A stretch of 64,000 bases of DNA from Desulfospira joergensenii DSM 10085 (lineage in GTDB: Bacteria > Desulfobacterota > Desulfobacteria > Desulfobacterales > Desulfobacteraceae), in the NCBI RefSeq assembly GCF_000420085.1, contig NZ_ATUG01000001.1, forward strand, positions 744,001 through 808,000, read 5' to 3'. A model generated the notes under the pieces. It saw only the letters and a list, made by a program, of their open reading frames with translations, ran no database searches and was not told the origin of the DNA. Positions within the stretch are counted from its first letter, which is position 1. Each line of letters starts with the position of its first letter. The translations under genes and the position numbers were made by a program. Below are positions 44,060 to 53,065 of this stretch, in pieces.

Positions 44060-45892
44060 GAGGCTGTAGAAAAAGCCTGAAAGCACTGGAGATTCTTATC
44101 AATTTGTGCTAGATTTTTCTTCAAAACAGATAGAAAAACCGCAGACCAGACAAGAGTAAAAAATGGCCAAATATAAAGACTATTCATACGATCAAGGTGT
44201 TTTCCTTCCGGTCTATTTTGACAGACAGATCCTGCCGGGCACATTCGAATATACCCTCAGTCATTTGATTGACAATGAACTGGATTTGAGTGTTTTCGAC
44301 AAACGGTATAAAAACGATGATACCGGGGCTCCTGCCTATGATCCCAGGATCCTTTTAAAAATAATTCTTTATGCTTATTCAAGGGGGATCACATCCAGCC
44401 GGAAAATCTCCCAATGCTGCGAAGAAAACATTATCTTCATGGCCCTGTCCGCTCATACAAGACCTCATTTCACGACCATCGCTGATTTTGTTTCCAGCCA
44501 GGATGAAGAGGCTGTCGCTCTGTTTCAAGAAATCATCCTTATCTGCGATGAGATGAACCTGATCGGCAGGGAAATGTTTGCTGTGGACGGCTGTAAGCTG
44601 CCTTCCAATGCCTCAAAGGAATGGAGCGGCACCAAGGCCGATTTTAAGAAAAAAGCCCTTAAACTTGAAAAAGCCATAGAACATATCATTGAAAAGCACC
44701 GGCAAATCGATGACATTGAAGAGAAAAACAATATCATCGAGTCCGATGCAAAGTATATGGCAACGCTTCAAAAGCAGATTAAAAAGATCCGTGAATGGGT
44801 AAACGACAATGATGATAAACCGGGTGCCGGTGGCAAACCCATAAAGTCCAACATCACTGATAACGATTCTGCCAAAATGAAATCATCAAAGGGTTATATC
44901 CAGGGATACAACGGCCTGGCCATGGTGGACAGCAAACATCAAGTGATTGTGGGTGCCGAAGCCTATGGAAAAGGGCCAGAACAGGATTTGTTGAAACCGA
45001 TGATTGAATCCACAAAGGGCAATCTGGAAGATAGTGTTTTTGAAAAGACCCTTTTGACAGCAGACAGCGGATTTCACACCAAGGACAATATGGATATGCT
45101 GGCTAAAGAAGGGATTGACGCCTATGTGGCCGATAACCGGTTCCGCAAACGAGATCCCCGGTTTAAAGATAATGACCGCTACAAAGAAAGGCATCGTAAA
45201 GAGATCGCAGGAAAACGGAAAAAATCCCAATTGTATTCAAAAGAAGACTTCTATTTTGATCCTGATTTTAAATTTTGCATGTGTCCGGCCGGAAAGCGGC
45301 TTTACCGAAGTGGCAGAGGTTTCGATACCCATGGCAATTTTGTAACGCGATTCAAGGCGCCTAAATCCGCTTGCGGCCCTTGTAAGCTCAGATCAAAATG
45401 CCTTCGTCATCCAGACAGATCTCCCAAGAGATCGGTGGCATATTTTCATAGCGGGACAAAGAACAAAGATGCCCCGGACACAGCCACGGAAAGGATGAAA
45501 CAAAAAATCGACTCCGCCTTGGGTCGGATGATTTATTCCAAGCGGCTCGGGACAGTAGAACCGGTGTTTGGCCATATTCGGCATACGATAAAGTTGGACA
45601 GGTTCACTTTGAGAGGGAAAATCAAGGTTAATTGTCAATGGCTGCTGTTCTGCGCTTTGCATAATTTGAAAAAGATACATCGGTATGGTTCGATCCCAGC
45701 CACATAAAGGAAGGGCATGGGGGAACAGATCTCTCTTTATCAGAGGCTGATATTGCGGTCTTAAGAGACAGTTACAATAGCGTAATCGATTTTAACGACA
45801 GAATTAACATAGAATAATAAAAAACAAGAGGCTGAGAATAATTTCATAGCGGCAAATGACTACCGCCTAAAAATGACTTATTCTACAGACTC
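44060..45892 (+). mobile_element. IS1182-family insertion sequence
   Basis: Element of about 1833 bases. Terminal inverted repeats: left GAGGCTGTAGAAAAAGCC starting at 44060 and, on the other strand from 45892, GAGTCTGTAGAATAAGTC (15 of 18 identical). The three bases GTT immediately outside each end are the same, a possible short target duplication. It encodes one intact transposase. Confidence 0.75.
44163..45707 (+). CDS. IS1182-family transposase
   Basis: 514-aa DDE transposase. DUF772-type N-terminal domain (YDPRILLKIILYAYSRGI), then the catalytic core with VDGCKLPSNASKEW, LLTADSGFHTKDN and, near the C-terminus, Cys-rich CPAGKRLYRS/ACGPCKLRSKCL and the final LGTVEPVFGHIRH carrying the third acidic residue. 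It appears complete and potentially active. ATG 44163 lies about 100 bases inside the left end of the element. Confidence 0.9.
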   Translation: MAKYKDYSYDQGVFLPVYFDRQILPGTFEYTLSHLIDNELDLSVFDKRYKNDDTGAPAYDPRILLKIILYAYSRGITSSRKISQCCEENIIFMALSAHTRPHFTTIADFVSSQDEEAVALFQEIILICDEMNLIGREMFAVDGCKLPSNASKEWSGTKADFKKKALKLEKAIEHIIEKHRQIDDIEEKNNIIESDAKYMATLQKQIKKIREWVNDNDDKPGAGGKPIKSNITDNDSAKMKSSKGYIQGYNGLAMVDSKHQVIVGAEAYGKGPEQDLLKPMIESTKGNLEDSVFEKTLLTADSGFHTKDNMDMLAKEGIDAYVADNRFRKRDPRFKDNDRYKERHRKEIAGKRKKSQLYSKEDFYFDPDFKFCMCPAGKRLYRSGRGFDTHGNFVTRFKAPKSACGPCKLRSKCLRHPDRSPKRSVAYFHSGTKNKDAPDTATERMKQKIDSALGRMIYSKRLGTVEPVFGHIRHTIKLDRFTLRGKIKVNCQWLLFCALHNLKKIHRYGSIPAT

Positions 45893-45909
45893 GTTCACGT
45901 GGACACACG

Positions 45910-46038
45910 GGGGCGGACAGAGAGGGTTTCATTGCTTTTACCCAAGGGACAGACATCGTGCAAGGCTCTCCCGATAAATCGGGTTCGCCAACAAATAAGA
46001 TGAAGCTGGAGCTGGCATCGAGGGATTTTTTTTGCTGC
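45910..46038 (+). repeat. Direct repeat copy B flanking the IS1182-like element
   Basis: Second copy of the ~130-base repeat described at 43905. It lies 18 bases beyond the right end of the IS1182-like element. The rest of the stretch to the phosphatase gene at 46120 has no gene. Confidence 0.65.
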
Positions 46039-46285
46039 GTGGTCGCATGCTTATCGTAACGTTCAGGGAGTGTCACTGGTATAACTCGATTGTCATGTAA
46101 TGTAACAAAGGATTTCAAAATGAGAATTTTAATTATCCGACATTGTGAAACCAAAAAAAATATTGATAATAAATTTGATTCCATGGATTCAAATGACACT
46201 CTTACTGGAGAAGGGAAAAAACAATTATCACATCTATGTACGTTTTTAGATAAATATTGGAGAAGTGGTTCTGTTATTTATACTA

Positions 46286-48140
46286 AAGGGTGTTGAAACC
46301 GTTCAAATTTCTGTTTCGTTATAGGTGCCCCACGCGTTTGTAATTCTTTTTTCCAATGTCAGATTGTCCGGCTTTTACCGTAGCAATATCTGGTTTTGTT
46401 TTTTACCGCATAAAATCTATTTCAGACGGCGGCCTTTGTTGTATTCAGATATACCAATAGCGACCGATCAATCGGCTCAGAAAAAATCCCGCATTGAACG
46501 TTCAATTCATCCTGTGGCAGCAAACAACTCCTTTTGCCCATCTTCTTTTTTCATTGGTTTATGCCTTGTTCCGGCCATTTCAATCAACAATGTTACGATA
46601 GTCGTCAGAGTTGATCGGACAATCACACCATGCTGGCTTCTTACCCGTGTTTGTTCGAGGCCTTCTCTTTTTTTCATCAGATTAAAGGGCCTTTCACAGT
46701 TTTTCCGGATCTCGATTGCGTCTTGAGATCCGCTATGAAAAATCGGCATTGGTTGAAAATAGCCGCTGTCAAAATCAACGATCCTTGATTTTGAACAATT
46801 TGATTCAAACGCACACTCACCCGGAACGGCATCACATCCAAATTCGTGGCCTTCCGGTGTCGATCCCAAAAACTGCATTGGAATCTCACAAGAATCATTA
46901 CAGGCAACCCTTAATGGCGATTCCAAAACGTTGTCAGGAAGTTTGGCTTTCTCCGATGCAGGGGTGACGACATAGACACCGGTTTCGTTGAGAACCGAAC
47001 CATCACTATCGTGATAAGCCTGGTCGGCGGTTATCAATTTGATATCAATACCCAATGTTTGAGCAAGCTTGATCAACGGTTTTAAAAACAGGCTGTCATG
47101 ATGATTTGCCGCCCCGATTAGGGATACCAATGGAAAACTATGGCCTGTCGATGGGTTGATGGCTGTTAGGGTGTGAAGCCGGTAGCCAATGACGTAATAC
47201 GATTTATCCCTTTTATTCCGGCGTTTTCCACAATCACAGTCCGGATCGGAATACATTCGTATTTTTTTGCCTTTGACCTGAATTGTGCAAAGGGGGTAAT
47301 TGATTTCAGACGGCAGTTCACTGGAATCAACACCATGGATAACGGCACTCTCCAGACAGCCTGATTTATAAAAATGATGGAGGAAATATACCAGGACATT
47401 CATCAATTGTTTGAAATTCAGGCCACGCCGGAAGTGACACAATTCAGTATGATCTGCCTGGTGTTTGGTATTTAAAGGCAGTCTCACAAAACGCCTGTTT
47501 TGCTTTCGTTCCCTGCCAAAATATTCATCGCTGCAAAATTTCCTGTAACTGATTTCAGGGTATTTGATTATTTTTAAAAGCTCCATCCGAAATAACTGGT
47601 AGGGTTGAATATCCCTGTGCACAGCGGAATATCCGTCAGGCGCAATCAAGCTGTTGATAATCTGGTTGTCTATAAGTTGGTCAACAAACTGCAATTCCGG
47701 GTCTACAATTTCAGGGTATGGCTTTTTCAGGGTGTCAAAATGAAACAGGTTGTCGGAATGAAAATTTTCAATGTAGGACGCCATCTCAGGAAGGCTACGA
47801 ATCTCTGCTGAGGGGGCCTGATCTTCAACTCCTATGAGTTCTTCGATGGGGATGTCCAAGGTTTGAGAATAATCATAATTATCCAAAACTTCCATCATGA
47901 TTTGCTTTGTCAGCTCTTTTTTGGACTTCCTTGTCATCTTTTTCCAGTTCGGAAAACTCTTTTTCAATTGCTTTGTGATGATTCGCCTGATATTTTTTGT
48001 ATGCATAAAGCCTCTGTGGTGTTGTTTCCTTTTTGTTTAGGCGCTTGAAAGATACAACTAAACAGAGGCTTTTTCAATTACTAACATACTGAAAATTTGT
48101 CGGATAACGTTAAAATTGCGTCATCGATTTCAACACCCTT
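46286..48140 (-). mobile_element. 1855-bp insertion sequence with DDE transposase and 5-bp target duplication
   Basis: Ends: AAGGGTGTTGAAA at 46286 and its inverted copy ending at 48140 (13 bases; the next bases also match partly). Both sides are flanked by TACTA (46281-46285 and 48141-48145). Inserted into the histidine-phosphatase gene; the exact 5-base duplication and frame restoration on removal show it is a recent, simple transposition. Confidence 0.9.
46507..48006 (-). CDS. DDE transposase of the split-gene insertion sequence
   Basis: 499-aa transposase. The N-terminal helical part (1-130) is basic; the catalytic core shows acidic residues in IHGVDSSEL, LITADQAYHDSDG and NCERPFNLMKKREG, the usual DDE spacing for IS4/IS1182-like enzymes. 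A Cys cluster (DPDCDCGKRR) lies between. I cannot assign the IS family with confidence. It appears intact. ATG 48006 lies 134 bases inside one end. Confidence 0.85.
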   Translation of the reverse strand: MHTKNIRRIITKQLKKSFPNWKKMTRKSKKELTKQIMMEVLDNYDYSQTLDIPIEELIGVEDQAPSAEIRSLPEMASYIENFHSDNLFHFDTLKKPYPEIVDPELQFVDQLIDNQIINSLIAPDGYSAVHRDIQPYQLFRMELLKIIKYPEISYRKFCSDEYFGRERKQNRRFVRLPLNTKHQADHTELCHFRRGLNFKQLMNVLVYFLHHFYKSGCLESAVIHGVDSSELPSEINYPLCTIQVKGKKIRMYSDPDCDCGKRRNKRDKSYYVIGYRLHTLTAINPSTGHSFPLVSLIGAANHHDSLFLKPLIKLAQTLGIDIKLITADQAYHDSDGSVLNETGVYVVTPASEKAKLPDNVLESPLRVACNDSCEIPMQFLGSTPEGHEFGCDAVPGECAFESNCSKSRIVDFDSGYFQPMPIFHSGSQDAIEIRKNCERPFNLMKKREGLEQTRVRSQHGVIVRSTLTTIVTLLIEMAGTRHKPMKKEDGQKELFAATG

Positions 48141-48604
48141 TACTAGCCCAAGAAAGAGATCCGAATTAACTGCTAAAAAAATAGCAGAGCACTTGGGATT
48201 AACTTATAGTGTTGTAGAGTCATTACCACCTATAAATCCGGGAGAATTAGCCGGGCTGAAAGAAAAAACGGCTTGGGAAAAATATCCATCATTGATGGAA
48301 ACAAGAGTCCGATTTCGAGATAAGCAGTGCAACGGTTACAAAATATGTTTTCCAAAGGGTGACTCCCTTTACGATTACGAAAATGATATTTCAAACGGTT
48401 TTCATTCATTACTGTCTAAAGAAAAAAATTTTATTTTAATTACACACAGATCCGTTATGCTTGCCCTATTAAACATTTTTTCAAAAAAGCTTAAAGGGTA
48501 TGCTCAAGATAAGTATTTCTATTTCGAGACCCCAAAAGGTTTAATTCTTAAACTAACTACCAATAAAATATGTTCATCAGGTAATATAGAGGTAATAGGA
48601 AGCT

Positions 48605-48913
48605 ATGAAATTTGGAAAAAACTACTCTAATATTGAAGATTATCTTTTTAAAAATAAAAAAAGAGTAATCCCAATTGAGCATAGAGCAAAACATATAAAA
48701 TACTATCATTCAAAAACTCAGCAAGATTTGAAAATTTTTATTCAAGCTTTTAAAACTGAAACTGATCCTGCCTTTAGGAAGCTTATTGCATTAAAAATAC
48801 TCGAAATCGCAGAGGGATACTATCAAAGCGAACCTATAGATGGGTTGGAGAATGATAATAACATAGATTGCGATGAGATATATGGAGCATTGAAATGGCA
48901 ACTACCCAAATAG
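48605..48913 (+). CDS. Hypothetical 102-aa protein
   Basis: Unrecognised, AT-rich, soluble, mainly helical with many Lys and Glu. Its start overlaps the phosphatase end by 26 bases and its end overlaps the acyltransferase start by 19 bases, so it belongs to the same tight unit. No metal or nucleotide motif is visible. Confidence 0.6.
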   Translation: MKFGKNYSNIEDYLFKNKKRVIPIEHRAKHIKYYHSKTQQDLKIFIQAFKTETDPAFRKLIALKILEIAEGYYQSEPIDGLENDNNIDCDEIYGALKWQLPK

Positions 48914-49590
48914 GCAAATTTATTAAAGGTGTTTTTAGCATTCATAATCTCTTCAAGAATGTTTTTATGAAATTCTATTTTCAAAATATCGTTGGTAATA
49001 TTAATAACCCATTTTCGATTCACCATAGTACCATTTTCAGAAATGAGAGGCAGATATCAATAGGTTCTAACGTATTTATTGGTAAAGATATTACTCTAAA
49101 TGGAAGAAGTAAAAATCACCCTTATGGAATTGTTCTAGGAGAATCAACGTATCTTAAGGGGAACTCATATATAGATGCCTACGGAGGTATGATAGAATTT
49201 AAAGGGTCCTCTAACCTAAGTCAATTTAGCTTAATTGCGGGCCAAGGCAAAGTTACAATTGGTAAATATGTTATTTTTGGTTCCCATTGTATAGTTCTAT
49301 CAAGCAACCATATTTTTAATTCCCTGGAAGTGCCTTATATGTTTCAGGGAGATATAGTTGCCCCAGTAGTCATTGAGGATAACGTCTGGATTGGGGCAGG
49401 AAGTATTATTCTATCTGGGACCAAAATTGGACGAAATTCCGTAATTGGCGCAGGAAGCATTGTTAATAAAACTGTTCCGCCTAATTGTCTCTATGTCAAT
49501 AAATTAGGGAGAAGAATTGTCCGTGAATTGAATACGGGAGAAAGGAAAAATTATGCCCAATACAGAAATAAATTATTTAATGTACGTTAA
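48895..49590 (+). CDS. Left-handed beta-helix acyltransferase (WcaF/LacA-like)
   Basis: 231-aa protein with hexapeptide repeats from about residue 50 to 205 (ISIGSNVFIGKDITLNG; VIEDNVWIGAGSIILSG; IGRNSVIGAGSIVNKTVPPN). The family transfers acetyl from acetyl-CoA to sugars or other acceptors as trimers; the catalytic His equivalent could be in SSNHIF. The first 45 residues may be an accessory helix. Part of the tight AT-rich unit, with a 38-base overlap into the next gene. It suggests polysaccharide or small-molecule modification. Confidence 0.82.
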   Translation: MATTQIGKFIKGVFSIHNLFKNVFMKFYFQNIVGNINNPFSIHHSTIFRNERQISIGSNVFIGKDITLNGRSKNHPYGIVLGESTYLKGNSYIDAYGGMIEFKGSSNLSQFSLIAGQGKVTIGKYVIFGSHCIVLSSNHIFNSLEVPYMFQGDIVAPVVIEDNVWIGAGSIILSGTKIGRNSVIGAGSIVNKTVPPNCLYVNKLGRRIVRELNTGERKNYAQYRNKLFNVR

Positions 49591-50677
49591 GAAAATTCTA
49601 ATATCGTTTGTTGCTTGCTTAAGTTTTCTTTGGTTAATCATATCTCTAATTGATTGGGTTTTTTCCTATAAAATATTATCCAACTCAAAATTTAATGGAT
49701 TTTTATATATATTATTCTTTTCATTTCTGTTTGGTTTGGGGAATCTGCTTTTTGGTCTTATTGGGGAATTAAAACGAATTAAACTATTGGCTAAAAGAAT
49801 TAGTACGGACTCGAAAATCCAAAAGGAAGAAGACGCACAGGTGGTCGATACTTTATTTTTAGACTTGAAATCTGCATTTGATAAAGAAAAATGGCAGGAA
49901 GTAATAAAAATAGGTAGCGTTCTTAGCCGCCCATTATGGGTAACCGGTAAATATAGTTTGCGAATTAATATTGGCAAACTGGTTGAATCAGCCTCAGCAT
50001 ACTCAAATAACCCTGAAAAACAAGCTGAAACATTAATAGATGATTTGGGTTGGACATATGTTGTTTTGAAAGAGTATGATGAGGCAAAGAAAAATATAGA
50101 GCATGGTTTAGAAATCGCAACCAAAATCAATAATCCTGTTATCGCATGCAAAGCCACAAGACATCTTTCAGGTATTTACCTAAGACAAAATAAGATGAAA
50201 ATGGCAAAGGATTATTCTGAAAAGGCAAAAAAATATTTAATCTCAATATCTGATTTAAATAAAAAAAAGGAAATGGAAGCAGGACTATTATTTTTAGACG
50301 CTGTCATTCTTAAAGCCGAAAATAAATACAGTCAAAGCTTAATTCAGTTAGAAAAAGCGGCTGAAATATATAAAGCCGAAAAGGATAATGACAGACATTT
50401 GAAGTGCTTAGCTTTGCAAGGGAGTCTATTATTTAAAACAGATGATTATAATGCAGCAAAGGATATTTTTAGAAAATGCTTAGCCTTATCGAAAGAGATA
50501 TCAAGAGAAGATCAAGTTATTGAAAGCTATTTAGGCTTAGGAAAAATATTTCAATTCGAGGGTGAGCTTGAAGAAGCTAAAAAATATTTTCAACTAGCAT
50601 CTAATTCTGCCAAATCAATTGGTAACACCAAATTAGCACAAGAAATTAATCAAAAATATCTTAAAAAGGGAGAGTGA
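49553..50677 (+). CDS. Membrane-anchored TPR protein
   Basis: 374-aa protein with two N-terminal membrane segments (about 13-35, ILISFVACLSFLWLIISLI, and 46-68, LYILFFSFLFGLGNLLFGLI), then at least five tetratricopeptide repeats (about 145-370; for example NKAKDIF-like blocks AAKDIFRKCLALSKEIS and EEAKKYFQLASNSAKSIGN). TPR arrays bind other proteins; the target is unknown. ATG 49553 follows GAAAGGAAAAA and overlaps the acyltransferase end. No enzyme domain is visible. Confidence 0.8.
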   Translation: MPNTEINYLMYVKKILISFVACLSFLWLIISLIDWVFSYKILSNSKFNGFLYILFFSFLFGLGNLLFGLIGELKRIKLLAKRISTDSKIQKEEDAQVVDTLFLDLKSAFDKEKWQEVIKIGSVLSRPLWVTGKYSLRINIGKLVESASAYSNNPEKQAETLIDDLGWTYVVLKEYDEAKKNIEHGLEIATKINNPVIACKATRHLSGIYLRQNKMKMAKDYSEKAKKYLISISDLNKKKEMEAGLLFLDAVILKAENKYSQSLIQLEKAAEIYKAEKDNDRHLKCLALQGSLLFKTDDYNAAKDIFRKCLALSKEISREDQVIESYLGLGKIFQFEGELEEAKKYFQLASNSAKSIGNTKLAQEINQKYLKKGE

Positions 50678-50679
50678 TT

Positions 50680-51321
50680 ATGTCTGAAATGTTAGATTAT
50701 TTTGATGACAAGATGAACTATTTAGGTACTGCAAGTAGAAAAGAGGTCCACCAAAAAGGATACTGGCACCAAACATTTCATTGTTGGATAATCAGGAATA
50801 CGGGGGAAGAACAATATATTTTGTTTCAGAGAAGAGGTCCCGAAAAAAAAACGTTTCCAAACACTTTAGATATAACTGCCGCTGGTCATTTGGCGGCAGG
50901 AGAGTCAAAAGAGGATGGTCTAAGAGAGCTTAATGAAGAACTTGGTATAAATGCAAAATATGAAAATTTAATTTATTTGGGTATCCGTATGAGTTCAGCT
51001 CGTGTTGGAGACAAACTCAACCAGGAGTTTGCTCACGTATACTTGCTTGAATCAAATATACCTTTGGAGCAATACAAGCTACAAGCGGATGAAGTCGGCG
51101 GCCTCGTCCAAATGAAACTCCAAGATGGACTTGATCTTTTTTCTGGCAGAATCGAAAAGGCGCGAATTACAGGTTATCAAATTGACGATGCTGGTATAAC
51201 TAACACTGTTGATACTGAAATAACCATAGGGGAAGTTATTCCACGGATAGATCCTTATTATTATAAAGTATTTATTATGTCAGAAAGATATTTTGAAGGG
51301 AATAAATATCTTTCAATTTAA
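50680..51321 (+). CDS. Nudix hydrolase
   Basis: 213-aa protein with an intact Nudix box: G-HLAAG-E-SKEDGLR-E-L-NEELGI (GX5EX7REUXEEXGU), which binds Mg2+ and hydrolyses a nucleoside diphosphate linked to another group. Overall form resembles the IPP isomerase/Nudix group (opening MLDYFDDKMNYLGTASRKEVH, RGPEKKTFPNTLDITAAGH). ATG 50680 after AAAGGGAG is preferred over GTG 50674. It starts two bases after the TPR gene, the end of the overlapping run. Confidence 0.86.
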   Translation: MSEMLDYFDDKMNYLGTASRKEVHQKGYWHQTFHCWIIRNTGEEQYILFQRRGPEKKTFPNTLDITAAGHLAAGESKEDGLRELNEELGINAKYENLIYLGIRMSSARVGDKLNQEFAHVYLLESNIPLEQYKLQADEVGGLVQMKLQDGLDLFSGRIEKARITGYQIDDAGITNTVDTEITIGEVIPRIDPYYYKVFIMSERYFEGNKYLSI

Positions 51322-51530
51322 CATATTGAAATACAGCAATAGTTTTAGACTTTCAATTATAGTCTTGCATGGATTTGAATTGATAATGAAGTATCATCTA
51401 TAAAGATATGCCTAATACGTCAGTTTGCTTTTAATTTAAACAATAGGGAAAAGTTAGGGTTCAAGGTCGACAGTTTTCTTTAGACAAAGTTACACAGTTG
51501 ATAAATTATCATTAACATTAAATCGACATA

Positions 51531-51695
51531 ATGGATAGATCGATTATGAAAGAACGAGGAATAATTATAACAGCAGATGATTTTGGAATGAGCCCGATTT
51601 TTAACAAAGTTATTGACGAGCTCGTCGTTGACGGAATTATAAGTTCAGTATCTGTAATGGTCAAAAGAGAAGAAGGGAAAAGCAAAAAGAACTGA
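51531..51695 (+). pseudogene. 5' fragment of a YdjC/ChbG-family deacetylase
   Basis: The frame from ATG 51531 (or 51546) encodes about 54 residues that include GIIITADDFGMSPIFNKVID, the start motif of YdjC/ChbG carbohydrate deacetylases, which binds metal. It stops at TGA 51693-51695, with the stop formed by the first bases of the IS256-family element. The remaining 200 or so residues are missing on the other side of the element, so the gene is broken. Confidence 0.8.
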
Positions 51696-53065
51696 TAACG
51701 TATAAATAATTTCGCACAATTAAAAATTGAAAAGATGGTCTCAACTTGGTTATTTGTTAAATCGACCAAGAAAAAACAATAATCAAGAAAGGAGACCATC
51801 TTGGAAAAAGAGTATACACAAAAGCTGGATAAAGTCATTAAAATTGATGAATCAAAGATTCAAGATCACCTTGGAGAAATGGTAAGAGGCACAGTTGAAG
51901 AGACGCTCAATAAAATGTTGGATGCAGAAGCTGACAAACTTTGCAATGCAGAGCGCTACCAACGCACCCAATCCAGAACTGATACCCGAGCCGGTTATTA
52001 TCAAAGAAACCTCCATACAAAGGCAGGCGAGGTTAAACTGAACGTGCCTAAGCTGAGACAACAGAAATTCGAAACCGCTATCATCGAACGGTATAAACGC
52101 CGAGAATCTTCAGTTGAAGAAGCCATGATAGAGATGTATCTGGCGGGTGTGTCTGTAAGACGGGTTGAAGATATCACCCAGGCGCTTTGGGGAACTCGGG
52201 TCAGTCCCGGCACTGTGAGCAATCTGAACAAAAAGATTTATAAACATATAGAAGACTGGCGGAACCGGCCGATTGAAGGTAATCATCCATATGTATACTT
52301 GGACGGCATTGTTCTCAAAAGAACCTGGGCAAATGAAGTCCGTAATGTATCTGTCCTCGTGGCCGTCAGCGTTTCCCAGGAGGGATATCGCCAGGTAATA
52401 GGTGTCCAGGAAGGCCACAAAGAAGATAAAGCAGGCTGGAGTGGTTTCCTAAAGCATTTAAAGCAACGGGGTCTCAAAGGTGTTGAACTCGTAATTAGTG
52501 ATGCCTGCCTTGGCCTGGTTGAATCCTTGGGTGACTTTTATCCTGATGCCAAATGGCAAAGGTGTACAGTTCATTTTTATAGAAATGTATTCAGTGTCGT
52601 CCCTCGCGGCAAAATGAATGAAGTATCCAGAATGCTCAAGGCTATTCACGCTTCTGAAGATAAACAGGCAGCAATTGAAAAGGCAAAGGCTGTGGTTTTG
52701 AAATTAAAAGAGAAAAAACTCAGATCTGCTGCCGAAAAAGTTGAAAAAAACATTTTAGAAACGCTCACATATTATGATTTTCCAAGTAAGCACTGGCGGA
52801 GGATCCGGACCAATAATCCTCTCGAGAGGATTATGAAAGAGATCCGTAGACGAACGCGAGTGGTGGGTGCTTTCCCTGATGGGAACTCTGCTATTATGCT
52901 GGTTGGAGCTCGACTCAGACATATTGCAGGCACCAAGTGGGGATCGAAAAAATACCTGAATATGGAATTATTAAAAGAAATGAAAATTAACAAAGAATAT
53001 GCAGCTTAAATTATGAAACTGAGTTGAGACCAGAATCAAAAGTGCGAAAAATATTTGACACTACC
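51694..53065 (+). mobile_element. IS256-family insertion sequence between two truncated genes
   Basis: About 1372 bases. Ends resemble each other as imperfect inverted repeats: GATAACG...TTTCGCAC at the left (51694-51717) and, on the opposite strand, GGTAGTG...TTTCGCAC at the right (15 of 24 identical). The 8 bases outside each end differ (AAAGAACT versus ACAAAAAT), so there is no target duplication. That suggests a deletion next to the element or recombination between copies. Confidence 0.7.
51801..53009 (+). CDS. IS256 (Mutator)-family transposase
   Basis: 402-aa transposase. DDE core with YLDGIVLKRTW (first Asp), VELVISDACLGLVESL (second Asp) and, near the C-terminus, RIRTNNPLERIMKEIRRRT (Glu in the family's NxxE region), plus the Mutator-type helix WQRCTVHFYRN. 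TTG 51801 has AAAGGAGACC upstream. It appears complete. Confidence 0.92.
   Translation: MEKEYTQKLDKVIKIDESKIQDHLGEMVRGTVEETLNKMLDAEADKLCNAERYQRTQSRTDTRAGYYQRNLHTKAGEVKLNVPKLRQQKFETAIIERYKRRESSVEEAMIEMYLAGVSVRRVEDITQALWGTRVSPGTVSNLNKKIYKHIEDWRNRPIEGNHPYVYLDGIVLKRTWANEVRNVSVLVAVSVSQEGYRQVIGVQEGHKEDKAGWSGFLKHLKQRGLKGVELVISDACLGLVESLGDFYPDAKWQRCTVHFYRNVFSVVPRGKMNEVSRMLKAIHASEDKQAAIEKAKAVVLKLKEKKLRSAAEKVEKNILETLTYYDFPSKHWRRIRTNNPLERIMKEIRRRTRVVGAFPDGNSAIMLVGARLRHIAGTKWGSKKYLNMELLKEMKINKEYAA

Larger units (their letters stand above)
46120..48630 (+). pseudogene. Histidine-phosphatase-family gene split by an insertion sequence
   Basis: The 5' part (46120-46285) encodes MRILIIRHCETKKN, the RHG-type phosphohistidine motif with Cys in place of Gly. 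The 3' part (48146-48630) continues with SPRKRSELTAKKIAEHLGL and carries the second catalytic His in LITHRSVMLALL. Removing the 1855-base element and one copy of the 5-base duplication TACTA joins IYT to SPRKRS and yields exactly 217 codons including the stop, 216 residues, the usual size for the family. The gene was therefore intact before insertion. The start ATG 46120 has AAAGGA upstream. The native substrate is unknown. The following gene overlaps its end by 26 bases. Confidence 0.9.

Noticed and set aside
52458..52993. Minus-strand frames inside the IS256-family transposase
   Set aside because: They are shadows of the transposase reading frame.
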